Assembly: GCA_012842645.1 (NCBI GenBank)
Contig: DUSJ01000305.1
Span: 1-15,715 of the forward strand
Reading direction: 5' to 3'
Length of the DNA stretch: 15,715 bases
Source: Clostridiaceae bacterium
GTDB lineage: Bacteria > Bacillota > Clostridia > DSM-8532
Shown: positions 1 through 6,475 of the stretch, piece after piece
Numbering within the stretch: position 1 is the stretch's first letter
How the letters are laid out: every line of letters starts with the position of its first letter
Made by a program: the position numbers and the translations under genes
Notes under the pieces: generated by a model
Database searches by the model: none
What the model was told of the DNA's origin: nothing
Seen by the model: the letters and a program-made list of their open reading frames with translations, nothing else

Positions 1-605
1 CCAAGCCTTCTCCTGTTGAAGGTTTTCACCTGTTCGCCGCCGATATAGGCTACCCTGCCGTAACCCTGGGATAACATATGTTCCAGGGCCTGCATACCGC
101 CCTGGTAATTGTTTATATCCACCCAGTCAATGGGCTCCCTGATCCCCTCCGGCTCACCTATCGTGACAAAGGGAAATTTTATCTTTTTTAATTCTCTGAC
201 CAGCTGATTGCTCATTATGGATGAAGGCAGAATGACGCCCTGCGTCCTCTTGCCGTATATAAGCCATTTAAGAAGTTCGTTCTGCTTAAGGGTGCTTTCC
301 AGGTTAGCTGTGATCATGCATAATCCCCTGCTGTAGACAACAGTCTCTATGCCATGCATGACTTCGTAGAAAAAGGGATTTCCGAATGATTTCACATCAT
401 TGATGTTGATAAGCAGAGCCACAGTAAAAGCCTGCTGGTTCGATAATCCGCGCGCCATGCTGTTCGGGACATAATTCAGCTCTTTCATTACCTTCAAAAC
501 TTTTTGTCTGGTTTCCTCGGAAATGGCGGGGCTGCCGTTTATAATGCGCGATACGGTCGATTTGGATACGCCTGCTGCTTTTGCGACATCGTTTATACTT
601 GCCAT
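1..605 (-). CDS. LacI-family transcriptional regulator, partial (C-terminal end off the left edge)
   Basis: This is a sugar-responsive DNA-binding regulator of the LacI/GalR family; only the first 201 codons are inside the window. Reading from the ATG at 605, residues 2-50 form the LacI helix-turn-helix and hinge: SINDVAKAAGVSKSTVSRII, then a stretch ending PNSMARGLSNQ. From about residue 60 the periplasmic-binding-like effector domain begins (VALLININ, then NPFFYEVMHGIE, later GRVAYIGGE). The frame is open to the edge with no stop, so the gene is truncated only by the window. The protein resembles the MalR-like regulator at 3284-4300, especially in the helix-turn-helix, so the two are probably paralogues in one subfamily. 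Its promoter is at 841-869 and two operator-like palindromes lie in its leader, which suggests autoregulation. Its target genes probably lie to the left and are not visible; the sugar it senses is unknown. Confidence 0.95.
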   Translation of the reverse strand, partial: MASINDVAKAAGVSKSTVSRIINGSPAISEETRQKVLKVMKELNYVPNSMARGLSNQQAFTVALLININDVKSFGNPFFYEVMHGIETVVYSRGLCMITANLESTLKQNELLKWLIYGKRTQGVILPSSIMSNQLVRELKKIKFPFVTIGEPEGIREPIDWVDINNYQGGMQALEHMLSQGYGRVAYIGGEQVKTFNRRRL

Positions 606-629
606 GAATCCTATCCCCCTCGTTATTTT

Positions 630-645
630 ATGCAACCAGTTTCAT
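630..645. promoter_or_regulatory. LacI-type operator, proximal to the left-edge regulator
   Basis: The 16-base site ATGCAACCAGTTTCAT is an imperfect palindrome in which 12 of 16 positions match its own reverse complement. It lies 24 bases upstream of the regulator's start codon, inside its leader. The same half-site, ATGCAACC, recurs at 820-835. A LacI-family protein is the natural ligand, most simply the adjacent regulator itself; this is inferred from position and symmetry. Confidence 0.55.
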
Positions 646-819
646 ACAATATATAAGAAATTTTAGTGAAATATATGATGCAGGCAGAAAGCTGTCTGTT
701 GAGGGTCAAAACATTTATATGCCGTAATTTTGGGTATTTTAATCATATTCGAAATTTTCGCCCCGATTGTCGAATTAGTTTGGTTTCTTGCAGTTCAATA
801 GTTGGATCTGCTTAATTTT

Positions 820-835
820 ATGCAACCGGTCCCAT
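820..835. promoter_or_regulatory. LacI-type operator overlapping the left-edge regulator's transcription start
   Basis: The site ATGCAACCGGTCCCAT again has 12 of 16 self-complementary positions and a central CCGG. The symmetry extends outward through AATTTT on the left and AAATT on the right. It begins 5 bases downstream (minus strand) of a predicted -10 box, so a bound repressor would cover the transcription start. Its centre is 190 bases from that of the site at 630-645. Confidence 0.6.
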
Positions 836-840
836 AAATT

Positions 841-869
841 ATTCTATTTTATCCTCATTCAAAAGTCAA
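841..869 (-). promoter_or_regulatory. Predicted sigma-A promoter of the left-edge LacI gene
   Basis: On the minus strand TTGACT (864-869) is followed after 17 bases by TAGAAT (841-846). Transcription would start near 834, within the operator at 820-835, giving a leader of roughly 230 bases. The -35 box lies immediately beyond the T-rich tail of the terminator of the GH65 operon, so the two operons are packed closely but separated. Confidence 0.6.
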
Positions 870-870
870 G

Positions 871-908
871 AGAAAATTAAAACGGAGCAGTCCGACCACT
901 GCTCCGTT
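871..908 (-). terminator. Rho-independent terminator of the malR-GH65 operon
   Basis: A perfect 11-base-pair stem (881-891 with 898-908, AACGGAGCAGT against its complement) encloses a 6-base loop. On the minus strand it is followed by a T-rich tract (TTTTAATTTTC). It begins about 32 bases after the GH65 stop codon. Confidence 0.9.
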
Positions 909-939
909 ACTTTACATTGCACACCGGCTGAAAAATGAG

Positions 940-3252
940 TCATTGACTTAAGTCAGCTGAATTAATGCGGCGATATCCGGTTTCCGGGTCTAAATGGACC
1001 CGGTTCCCGAAAAGAAGTATGTCAAGGGGAGCTCCCATTTCAAGGAGTACCGTTATTCCTGTCTTATCTACAGATATTTTTATTATCCTCCCCCTGAAGG
1101 TTAGGCGGAACGAGTATTCTTCCCAGCATTCGGGAATAAACGGCGCAAGGTGCAGCTGGCCGTTCTTTATCCTCATGCCGCCGAAGCCATGGACAATGCT
1201 CATCCATGTGCCGGCCATCGAAGTAATATGAAGGCCGTCGTCGGTGTCATTGTTGTAATTGTCCAGGTCCAGCCTCGAGGTCCTCAGGTACAGCTCGTAC
1301 GCTTTATCCTTTCTTCCGATCTCGGCTGCAAGGATCGAGTGTATGCAGGGCGACAGCGAGGATTCATGCACTGTCAGCGGCTCATAAAAATCGAAGTTTC
1401 TCTTTTTCTCTTCGAGGGTGTACTCATCGTTGAGGAACCATAATCCCTGGAGGACATCGGCCTGTTTGATATAGCAGGATCTCAGTATCCTGTCCCATGA
1501 CCAGTTCTGGTTAAGGGGCAGATCCGAAGGATTCAGTTCCGATACCGGGACAATCTCCTTGTCAAGAAAACCGTCCTGCTGCAGGAATATTCCCCTTTCG
1601 CTATCCTCGGGAAGGTACATGTTCATGCTCACGTTCCTGAAGGTTTCAGCTTCCTCTTCGGTTACGCCAAGGCGCCTGACGGCTTCCTCGTAAAGCCTGC
1701 CGGCTTTTTCCCGCATCTCGGCAAGGGTATCAACGGTATACTGAAGGCTCCACTTCACCATACGGTTCGTGTACCAGTTGTTGTTGACATTGTTCTCATA
1801 TTCATTGGGGCCTGTGACCCCGAGGATCATATATACTTTTTTCCTTGCATTGTATGTTGCCCTCGAAACCCAGTACCTCGAGGTCTCAACCAGGACGTCG
1901 ATGCCCTTTTCATAAAGATATGACCTGTCGCCGGTATACTCGGTATAAACCCTGATGGCGTTGGTAATGGCACAATTCCTGTGGATTTCCTCAAAAGTGA
2001 TCTCCCACGCGTTATGGCATTCTTCGCCGTTCATGGTCACCATGGGATACAGGGCCCCGCGGGTCCCCAGTTTTTTCGCGTTCTCTTTTGCTTTCTCAAG
2101 ATGATTATACCGGTATTCAAGAAGGTTCCGGGCAATTTCCGGCTCCTTCGTGCCGAGGAAAAAGTACAGGCAATATGCCTCGGTATCCCAGTAGGTGCTC
2201 CCGCCGTATTTCTCGCCGGTAAACCCCTTGGGACCTATATTGAGCCTTGGGTCTTCACCCGAATAAGTGCAGTTCAGCTGGTATATGTTGAACCTGATGC
2301 CCTGCTGGGCTTTGACATCACCATTGATGGTTATGTCGCCCATGCTCCAGATGTTGTCCCATTTTTCCCTGTGGGCCTCAAAAAGCTTGATGTAGCCTGT
2401 CTTTTTGGCGGCCTCGGCCTTATCCCGTGCTATTGCGGCCAGTTTGTCCCTTTCATAATACCTGTCGCTGATCACCGAGATATATTTTATTAGGGTCATA
2501 GTCCCGTTCTTCCCGATTTTTGCCCTTATCCTGTTCCCTACGAATTCTCCGCCGTTTTCGCTCACCGCCGCGTTTTCAAGGACTTCAGCCCCGGAAAGTT
2601 CCCATGTGAAGGCTGCAGTGACGTTGAAATCAGTTTTGAGCGTCCTCGAGGTAATATAGGATACTAGTCCGTCAGAACCGCCGGTCACATGCTCCCAGAA
2701 TTTTTCGTTGTAATTGGCATCTTCGTTTCTGACATCGCCGTTAAGGAAGGGTGTGAGGACCACCTCTGCCTCGCCCGAAAGGCTGGTGACCGAGTATTTT
2801 ATTGCGGCGAGGTCTCCGTCGGCATAGCTTAAAAAACGCTCGGTATATATTTCATATTCCGACCCGTCCTTCCCGATGAAGGTAAAGCTTCTTCTCAGTA
2901 TGCTTTCCTTCATGTTTAGTTCCCGCTTGTAGTTTTTGAAGCTGCATTTGGCCAGGTCCAGGTTCTCGCCGTTTATTGATACTTTTATTCCAATAAAATC
3001 GACTGCGTTAAGCACCTTTGCGAAGTACTCCGGGTATCCGACTTTCCACCACCCGACACGCGTTTTGTCAGGGTAATACACCCCGGCAATATAAGTGCCT
3101 TTCAGTGAATCCCCGGAGTAGTCTTCCTCATGGTTCCCCCTCAATCCCATCCTGCCGTTTCCGGAAGACATGATGCTTTCGAAAAACCGGTTTTCTTCCT
3201 TAGAAAAGCCATCCTGGATTATTTTCCAGTTATCCGGTATCAGTCTGCTCAT
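940..3252 (-). CDS. GH65 inverting disaccharide phosphorylase, maltose-phosphorylase-like
   Basis: This cytoplasmic enzyme of 770 residues should cleave an alpha-linked glucose disaccharide with phosphate, giving beta-glucose-1-phosphate and the leaving sugar. It aligns along its whole length with lactobacillar maltose phosphorylases as I remember them. It keeps Trp355-Asp356 (subsite -1), the general acid Glu484 in GPNEYENN, Lys596-Gln597, and the phosphate-binding Ser631-Ser632 in HESSLSP. Residues about 1-270 form the beta-sandwich domain and the rest the (alpha/alpha)6 barrel and C-terminal domain. The ATG has a GGAGG site six bases upstream, and the gene follows the MalR-like gene by 31 bases. 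One oddity is loop 3, which reads HNAWEITFE where maltose phosphorylases have HNEWEITFE; Ala415 therefore replaces the Glu thought to recognise the acceptor glucose. Family membership is sure. The substrate may be maltose, or another disaccharide such as nigerose or kojibiose. Confidence 0.93.
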   Translation of the reverse strand: MSRLIPDNWKIIQDGFSKEENRFFESIMSSGNGRMGLRGNHEEDYSGDSLKGTYIAGVYYPDKTRVGWWKVGYPEYFAKVLNAVDFIGIKVSINGENLDLAKCSFKNYKRELNMKESILRRSFTFIGKDGSEYEIYTERFLSYADGDLAAIKYSVTSLSGEAEVVLTPFLNGDVRNEDANYNEKFWEHVTGGSDGLVSYITSRTLKTDFNVTAAFTWELSGAEVLENAAVSENGGEFVGNRIRAKIGKNGTMTLIKYISVISDRYYERDKLAAIARDKAEAAKKTGYIKLFEAHREKWDNIWSMGDITINGDVKAQQGIRFNIYQLNCTYSGEDPRLNIGPKGFTGEKYGGSTYWDTEAYCLYFFLGTKEPEIARNLLEYRYNHLEKAKENAKKLGTRGALYPMVTMNGEECHNAWEITFEEIHRNCAITNAIRVYTEYTGDRSYLYEKGIDVLVETSRYWVSRATYNARKKVYMILGVTGPNEYENNVNNNWYTNRMVKWSLQYTVDTLAEMREKAGRLYEEAVRRLGVTEEEAETFRNVSMNMYLPEDSERGIFLQQDGFLDKEIVPVSELNPSDLPLNQNWSWDRILRSCYIKQADVLQGLWFLNDEYTLEEKKRNFDFYEPLTVHESSLSPCIHSILAAEIGRKDKAYELYLRTSRLDLDNYNNDTDDGLHITSMAGTWMSIVHGFGGMRIKNGQLHLAPFIPECWEEYSFRLTFRGRIIKISVDKTGITVLLEMGAPLDILLFGNRVHLDPETGYRRINSADLSQ

Positions 3253-3283
3253 CTTTTACCTCCGTCTCTGAAATCCCTTGGAA

Positions 3284-4300
3284 TCAATATAATGGTTCGA
3301 CTTCGACTATTTCTGCAGGAACTATATAATGGGCAGGCAGATCAGCAATGCCCTCGATCCTGCCAATAAGCAGTTTTGCAGCACAGAAGCCTAACTGGCT
3401 GGCATTTACGTCCACAGAAGTAAAGCTTTCGTTCTTGTACAGGCTTACAGGCATATTATTGAAGCCTGTCACGGCAACATCGGATACATTCATTTTCCTC
3501 ATGGCCTTCAATACTCCCAGGGCTTGCATGTCATCGCTGGTAACAATGGCTGTCGGAAGTTCGGCGCCATTTTTGTGCGCTGATAAGATCTCTGACATGC
3601 ATTTACTTCCGAACTCCTCGGAAAAGCTCCCTTCAAGGAAGGTAAGATTCCTGTCTATGGAATAGCCGTGCACTGTCATGGCCGCCTTGTACCCTTCGAA
3701 TCTGTCCCTTGATACATTGTGGTCCCGGGGACCTCCGAGGAACGCAATCCTCTTGTGGCCTTTCATTATCAGGTGATTGGTAACCTGGTATGTCGCCTGG
3801 AAATTGTCATTGTCCACCCAAAGGACTCCCTCGGTATGATCAGGCCGTCCAATGACTGAAAAGGGAAAATTGCTTTTCATGAGGAAATCGATACATTTGT
3901 CATTCGTTCGCGAAGTGAACAGGATTATGCCGTCGACGCTCCCGCTGTTGACATAGCGGACGGCAATGTCAAGGTCTCCGTCTTCGCTCTTATTATATGC
4001 GAACATGACGTTATAGCCTTGTTCCTGCGCATACTGGCTTATGCCTGTCATAGCCTGGATGAAAAAGGGATTCCTAACCAGGGTCTCAGCCTCAGTATTA
4101 AGAATAAGGCCTATGGTTTTCGACGACTGGTTTGCAAGGCTCCGGGCAATCGCGTTGGGATGGTAGCCGAGCTCTTCTATTACCTTTCTTACCCGCTCTT
4201 TTGTTTTCTCGCTTATTTTCGGGCTGTCGGAAATAACCCGCGATACAGTTGACGCTGAAACACCCGCCGCTCTTGCGACATCATTTATCGTGATCTTCAT
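3284..4300 (-). CDS. malR: LacI-family regulator, MalR-like
   Basis: This 338-residue repressor has an N-terminal LacI helix-turn-helix and hinge (about residues 2-55, TINDVARAAGVSASTVSRVI, then PNAIARSLANQ). A periplasmic-binding-like effector domain follows (IGLILN, NPFFIQAMTGIS, VDGIILFTS, WVDNDN, HKRIAFLGG, TSDDMQALG). The pattern and length match MalR regulators of Firmicutes, which bind TGCAANCGNTTGCA-type sites and respond to maltose or maltodextrin. Exactly such sites flank its own promoter and the divergent glucan phosphorylase promoter. The gene is the first of an operon with the GH65 phosphorylase. The ribosome binding site is weak (GGCGG a few bases before the ATG), but the start gives the canonical family N-terminus. 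LacI family is certain; the MalR role is inferred from operators and neighbours, and the exact inducer is unknown. Confidence 0.92.
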   Translation of the reverse strand: MKITINDVARAAGVSASTVSRVISDSPKISEKTKERVRKVIEELGYHPNAIARSLANQSSKTIGLILNTEAETLVRNPFFIQAMTGISQYAQEQGYNVMFAYNKSEDGDLDIAVRYVNSGSVDGIILFTSRTNDKCIDFLMKSNFPFSVIGRPDHTEGVLWVDNDNFQATYQVTNHLIMKGHKRIAFLGGPRDHNVSRDRFEGYKAAMTVHGYSIDRNLTFLEGSFSEEFGSKCMSEILSAHKNGAELPTAIVTSDDMQALGVLKAMRKMNVSDVAVTGFNNMPVSLYKNESFTSVDVNASQLGFCAAKLLIGRIEGIADLPAHYIVPAEIVEVEPLY

Positions 4301-4329
4301 CTTGTCCGCCCATTCCCCCGTGATTCATA

Positions 4330-4349
4330 TTATGCAAGCGATTGCATAA
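4330..4349. promoter_or_regulatory. MalR-type operator of the malR-GH65 promoter
   Basis: TTATGCAAGCGATTGCATAA is a 20-base palindrome with only the pair flanking the central CG mismatched on each side. It starts two bases downstream (minus strand) of the -10 box at 4352-4357 and would block the start of malR transcription. Its core GCAAGCGATTGC is the exact reverse complement of the core at 4521-4532. It also fits the loose CcpA cre consensus, so carbon catabolite control is an alternative or additional role. Confidence 0.8.
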
Positions 4350-4351
4350 GT

Positions 4352-4380
4352 ATTATATTTCTCCATGTTTTTGTTGTCAA
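4352..4380 (-). promoter_or_regulatory. Sigma-A promoter of malR-GH65
   Basis: On the minus strand a perfect TTGACA (4375-4380) and a perfect TATAAT (4352-4357) are separated by 17 bases. Transcription would begin near 4345, inside the operator. A second, overlapping candidate lies just upstream: TTGACA at 4402-4407, 17 bases, then TATGTT at 4379-4384. Confidence 0.88.
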
Positions 4381-4485
4381 CATATCAGATCATTACATCA
4401 TTGTCAACGCCCTGGAAATACAGACTTTTCGGTAATTCAGGTTCCGTCTCACAGGATTAATTCGCCGGACTCTTCCTGTTATACA

Positions 4486-4514
4486 TTGACAAAAAACAGG
4501 GTGAATAATATACT
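4486..4514 (+). promoter_or_regulatory. Sigma-A promoter of the glucan phosphorylase - beta-phosphoglucomutase operon
   Basis: TTGACA (4486-4491) and TATACT (4509-4514) are separated by exactly 17 bases. Transcription would start at about 4520, within the operator at 4519-4534, leaving a leader of roughly 225 bases before the start codon at 4749. Confidence 0.85.
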
Positions 4515-4518
4515 GATT

Positions 4519-4534
4519 GTGCAATCGCTTGCTT
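4519..4534. promoter_or_regulatory. MalR-type operator of the glucan phosphorylase promoter
   Basis: GTGCAATCGCTTGCTT carries the core GCAATCGCTTGC (4521-4532), which is the reverse complement of the core in the malR operator. It overlaps the predicted transcription start. The outer positions are less symmetric than in the malR site, so binding may be weaker. The two sites are 187 bases apart centre to centre. Confidence 0.75.
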
Positions 4535-4748
4535 AATTTGCGTTGCCCGCGTCTTCTTTTAACTCAAAAAATGAGCTTGTCCACGCATGACAGAATGCTT
4601 CATGCAACGGCAGGACACATATTGGGGTTCTTCAGTGTGTTCTTGCTATTAGGTTTGGCGATATCGACAGGCAATTTGATTGCATTTATGTTAAGGATTT
4701 GAACTTAGTATGGAATACTATTGATAAATAATTATGGAGGTAACCGAA
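4535..4748 (+). other. Long 5' leader of the glucan phosphorylase operon
   Basis: This is non-coding as far as I can tell. It contains nested short inverted repeats: TGTCC (4578-4582) with GGACA (4613-4617), enclosing GCATGA (4585-4590) with TCATGC (4600-4605). No U-rich terminator tail follows and I recognise no riboswitch class. The last bases hold the GGAGGT ribosome binding site (4736-4741). Confidence 0.4.
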
Positions 4749-6389
4749 ATGGGCAGTCTGCCGAAAGTGGCTTATTTTTGCATGGAATATGCGATAGAAT
4801 CCAGCGTTAAATTATATGCCGGGGGTCTTGGAATACTTGCCGGCGATTACATGAAGGAAGCGTGCGACAATAATTATCCGTTGATCGGGATAGGTATCAA
4901 ATGGAAGCAGGGCTATGGAGAGCAACTTATCGACAAGGGATCAGACATGCCTTTCGATGCTTATATAAACAGGCATTATGATTTCCTGAAAGACACAGGC
5001 ATAACCGTGACAGTTAAAATCAGGCAAAGGGACGTCAGGGTCAAGGTCTGGAAGTATGAAGCCCATGGAGTCAATAACCTCTATCTCCTGGACACGGATA
5101 TAGACGGCAATGACGGAGAAGCAAGATGGATTACGGGACAGCTTTACGGTTGGTTTGGCGAAGAAAGGGTAGCCCAGGAAATGGTCCTGGGCATAGGCGG
5201 CGTAAGGGCATTAAGAGCGCTTGGCTTTGAACCCGATGTTTATCACTTTAATGAAGGCCATGCCCTGTTTGCCGGATTTGAGCTCATGCGCGAGAAGATG
5301 GAAAAAGGACAGAGCTTCAAGGAAGCATGGGAAAACACACGAAAAGAAGTTGTATTCACTACCCATACGCCTGTCATCCAGGGCAATGAATCCCATCCCA
5401 TTGAACGTCTCATATACATGGGAGCAAACCTCGGCATGAACAAGGGGCAGCTGAAAGCCCTCGGCGGTTCCCCCTTCAATATGACCGTAGGGGCTCTCAG
5501 GTTATCAAGAAAGTCCAATGCGGTTTCCGACCTTCATAAAGATACCGCCAACAGGATGTGGAGGAAAGTAAAGGGCAGAAGCGAGATAATCGGCATAACC
5601 AATGCCATCCACATCCCTACCTGGGTCGACAGCCGAATGCTGGAGCTGGCCAAAAACTATGACGACAGCGCCGCTGCCCGGGAAAAACTCTGGAACAGGC
5701 ATCTTGAAAACAAGAACGAACTTATCGATTTTGTTGAAAAGAGAACAGGGGTCAGGCTCAAACCTGACGTACTGCTGATAGGATTTTCCCGCCGCGCCGC
5801 ACCCTACAAGAGATCGAACCTTATCTTTACCGACAGGGACTTCATAGAGCCCCTGCTGAAGCCGGGCAAGCTTCAGATCGTTTTCTCCGGCAAGGCTCAT
5901 CCGCTCGATGACACGGGGAAAAAGATCATATCGGATATCATCGAAATGACAAGGCTCTATCCCGGCAGTGTTGTCTTCCTTGAAAACTACGACATGGAGA
6001 TAGGCCGCATGCTGACCCGCGGTTCCGATATCTGGCTCAACAACCCGAGGCGCCCCATGGAAGCGTCAGGAACTTCCGGCATGAAGGCAGCCATGAACGG
6101 CGTTCTCAATGTTTCAATCCTCGACGGATGGTGGCCCGAAGCATGCCGGCATGGCGTCAACGGCTGGCAGTTCGGCAACGGGAAACAGTTCAGAGACGAG
6201 AATAAATGCGATGCCCATGATTTCAGGGCACTTAAGAAGTGCCTGACCAATGAGGTCATCCCGACTTACTATCGGAACAGGGACAAGTGGATAGATATGA
6301 TGGCGGCTTCCATCAATACTACAAGGGTCCCGTTCGGCATGAAAAGAATGCTTGACGAGTACTACACCAGGATGTACATTGATAACTGA
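4749..6389 (+). CDS. glgP: Alpha-glucan phosphorylase, short GT35 type
   Basis: This 546-residue PLP-dependent enzyme should release alpha-glucose-1-phosphate from the non-reducing ends of maltodextrin or glycogen with retention of configuration. The N-terminus (VAYFCMEYAIES, YAGGLGILAGDYMKEA) and the motifs YHFNEGHALFAGFEL and VFTTHTPV are typical of the bacterial/archaeal phosphorylase clade rather than of E. coli GlgP. The PLP lysine is expected to be Lys446 in GTSGMKAAMNG, followed by LDGWWPE. It is much shorter than the roughly 800-residue classical enzymes but is complete; short versions are known in Clostridia. An in-frame ATG at 4734 overlaps the GGAGGT ribosome binding site, so the ATG at 4749, eight bases after that site, is the credible start. 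Its operon partner is beta-phosphoglucomutase, which acts on the other anomer of glucose-1-phosphate, so the partner probably serves the divergent GH65 enzyme. I am sure of the family, less so of chain-length preference. Confidence 0.92.
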   Translation: MGSLPKVAYFCMEYAIESSVKLYAGGLGILAGDYMKEACDNNYPLIGIGIKWKQGYGEQLIDKGSDMPFDAYINRHYDFLKDTGITVTVKIRQRDVRVKVWKYEAHGVNNLYLLDTDIDGNDGEARWITGQLYGWFGEERVAQEMVLGIGGVRALRALGFEPDVYHFNEGHALFAGFELMREKMEKGQSFKEAWENTRKEVVFTTHTPVIQGNESHPIERLIYMGANLGMNKGQLKALGGSPFNMTVGALRLSRKSNAVSDLHKDTANRMWRKVKGRSEIIGITNAIHIPTWVDSRMLELAKNYDDSAAAREKLWNRHLENKNELIDFVEKRTGVRLKPDVLLIGFSRRAAPYKRSNLIFTDRDFIEPLLKPGKLQIVFSGKAHPLDDTGKKIISDIIEMTRLYPGSVVFLENYDMEIGRMLTRGSDIWLNNPRRPMEASGTSGMKAAMNGVLNVSILDGWWPEACRHGVNGWQFGNGKQFRDENKCDAHDFRALKKCLTNEVIPTYYRNRDKWIDMMAASINTTRVPFGMKRMLDEYYTRMYIDN

Positions 6390-6390
6390 T

Positions 6391-6450
6391 GTTGCCATGG
6401 GGACGGTTCTGTTGGCAACACTGTGCCATCAGAACCGTCCCCGTGGCACA
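6391..6450. repeat. Imperfect 60-base palindrome (REP-like element) between glgP and pgmB
   Basis: The sequence folds back on itself around 6420/6421. A perfect 13-base core, GGGGACGGTTCTG (6399-6411), pairs with 6430-6442, and flanking TGCCA / TGGCA segments extend the arms. It begins two bases after the glgP stop codon and ends about 25 bases before the pgmB start. There is no T-run on either side, so it is not a simple terminator. The GGGGACGGTTCT / AGAACCGTCCCC motif resembles small dispersed hairpin repeats that I associate with clostridial genomes; that resemblance is from memory. Confidence 0.75.
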
Positions 6451-6475
6451 CTTCTACATTTGGAGGAAAACATCT

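Noticed and set aside
690..780. 27-codon minus-strand frame in the leader of the left-edge LacI gene
   Set aside because: No ribosome binding site and no similarity to a known leader peptide.
4571..4702. Small open frame of 43 codons with a hydrophobic stretch in the glgP leader
   Set aside because: It has no ribosome binding site before either internal ATG, no recognised family, and its hydrophobic run could be chance in a T-rich leader.
4749..6389. glgP as a truncated or frameshifted remnant of a full-length phosphorylase
   Set aside because: Both the N-terminal and the PLP/C-terminal motifs are present in one uninterrupted frame, which fits the known short GT35 clade.
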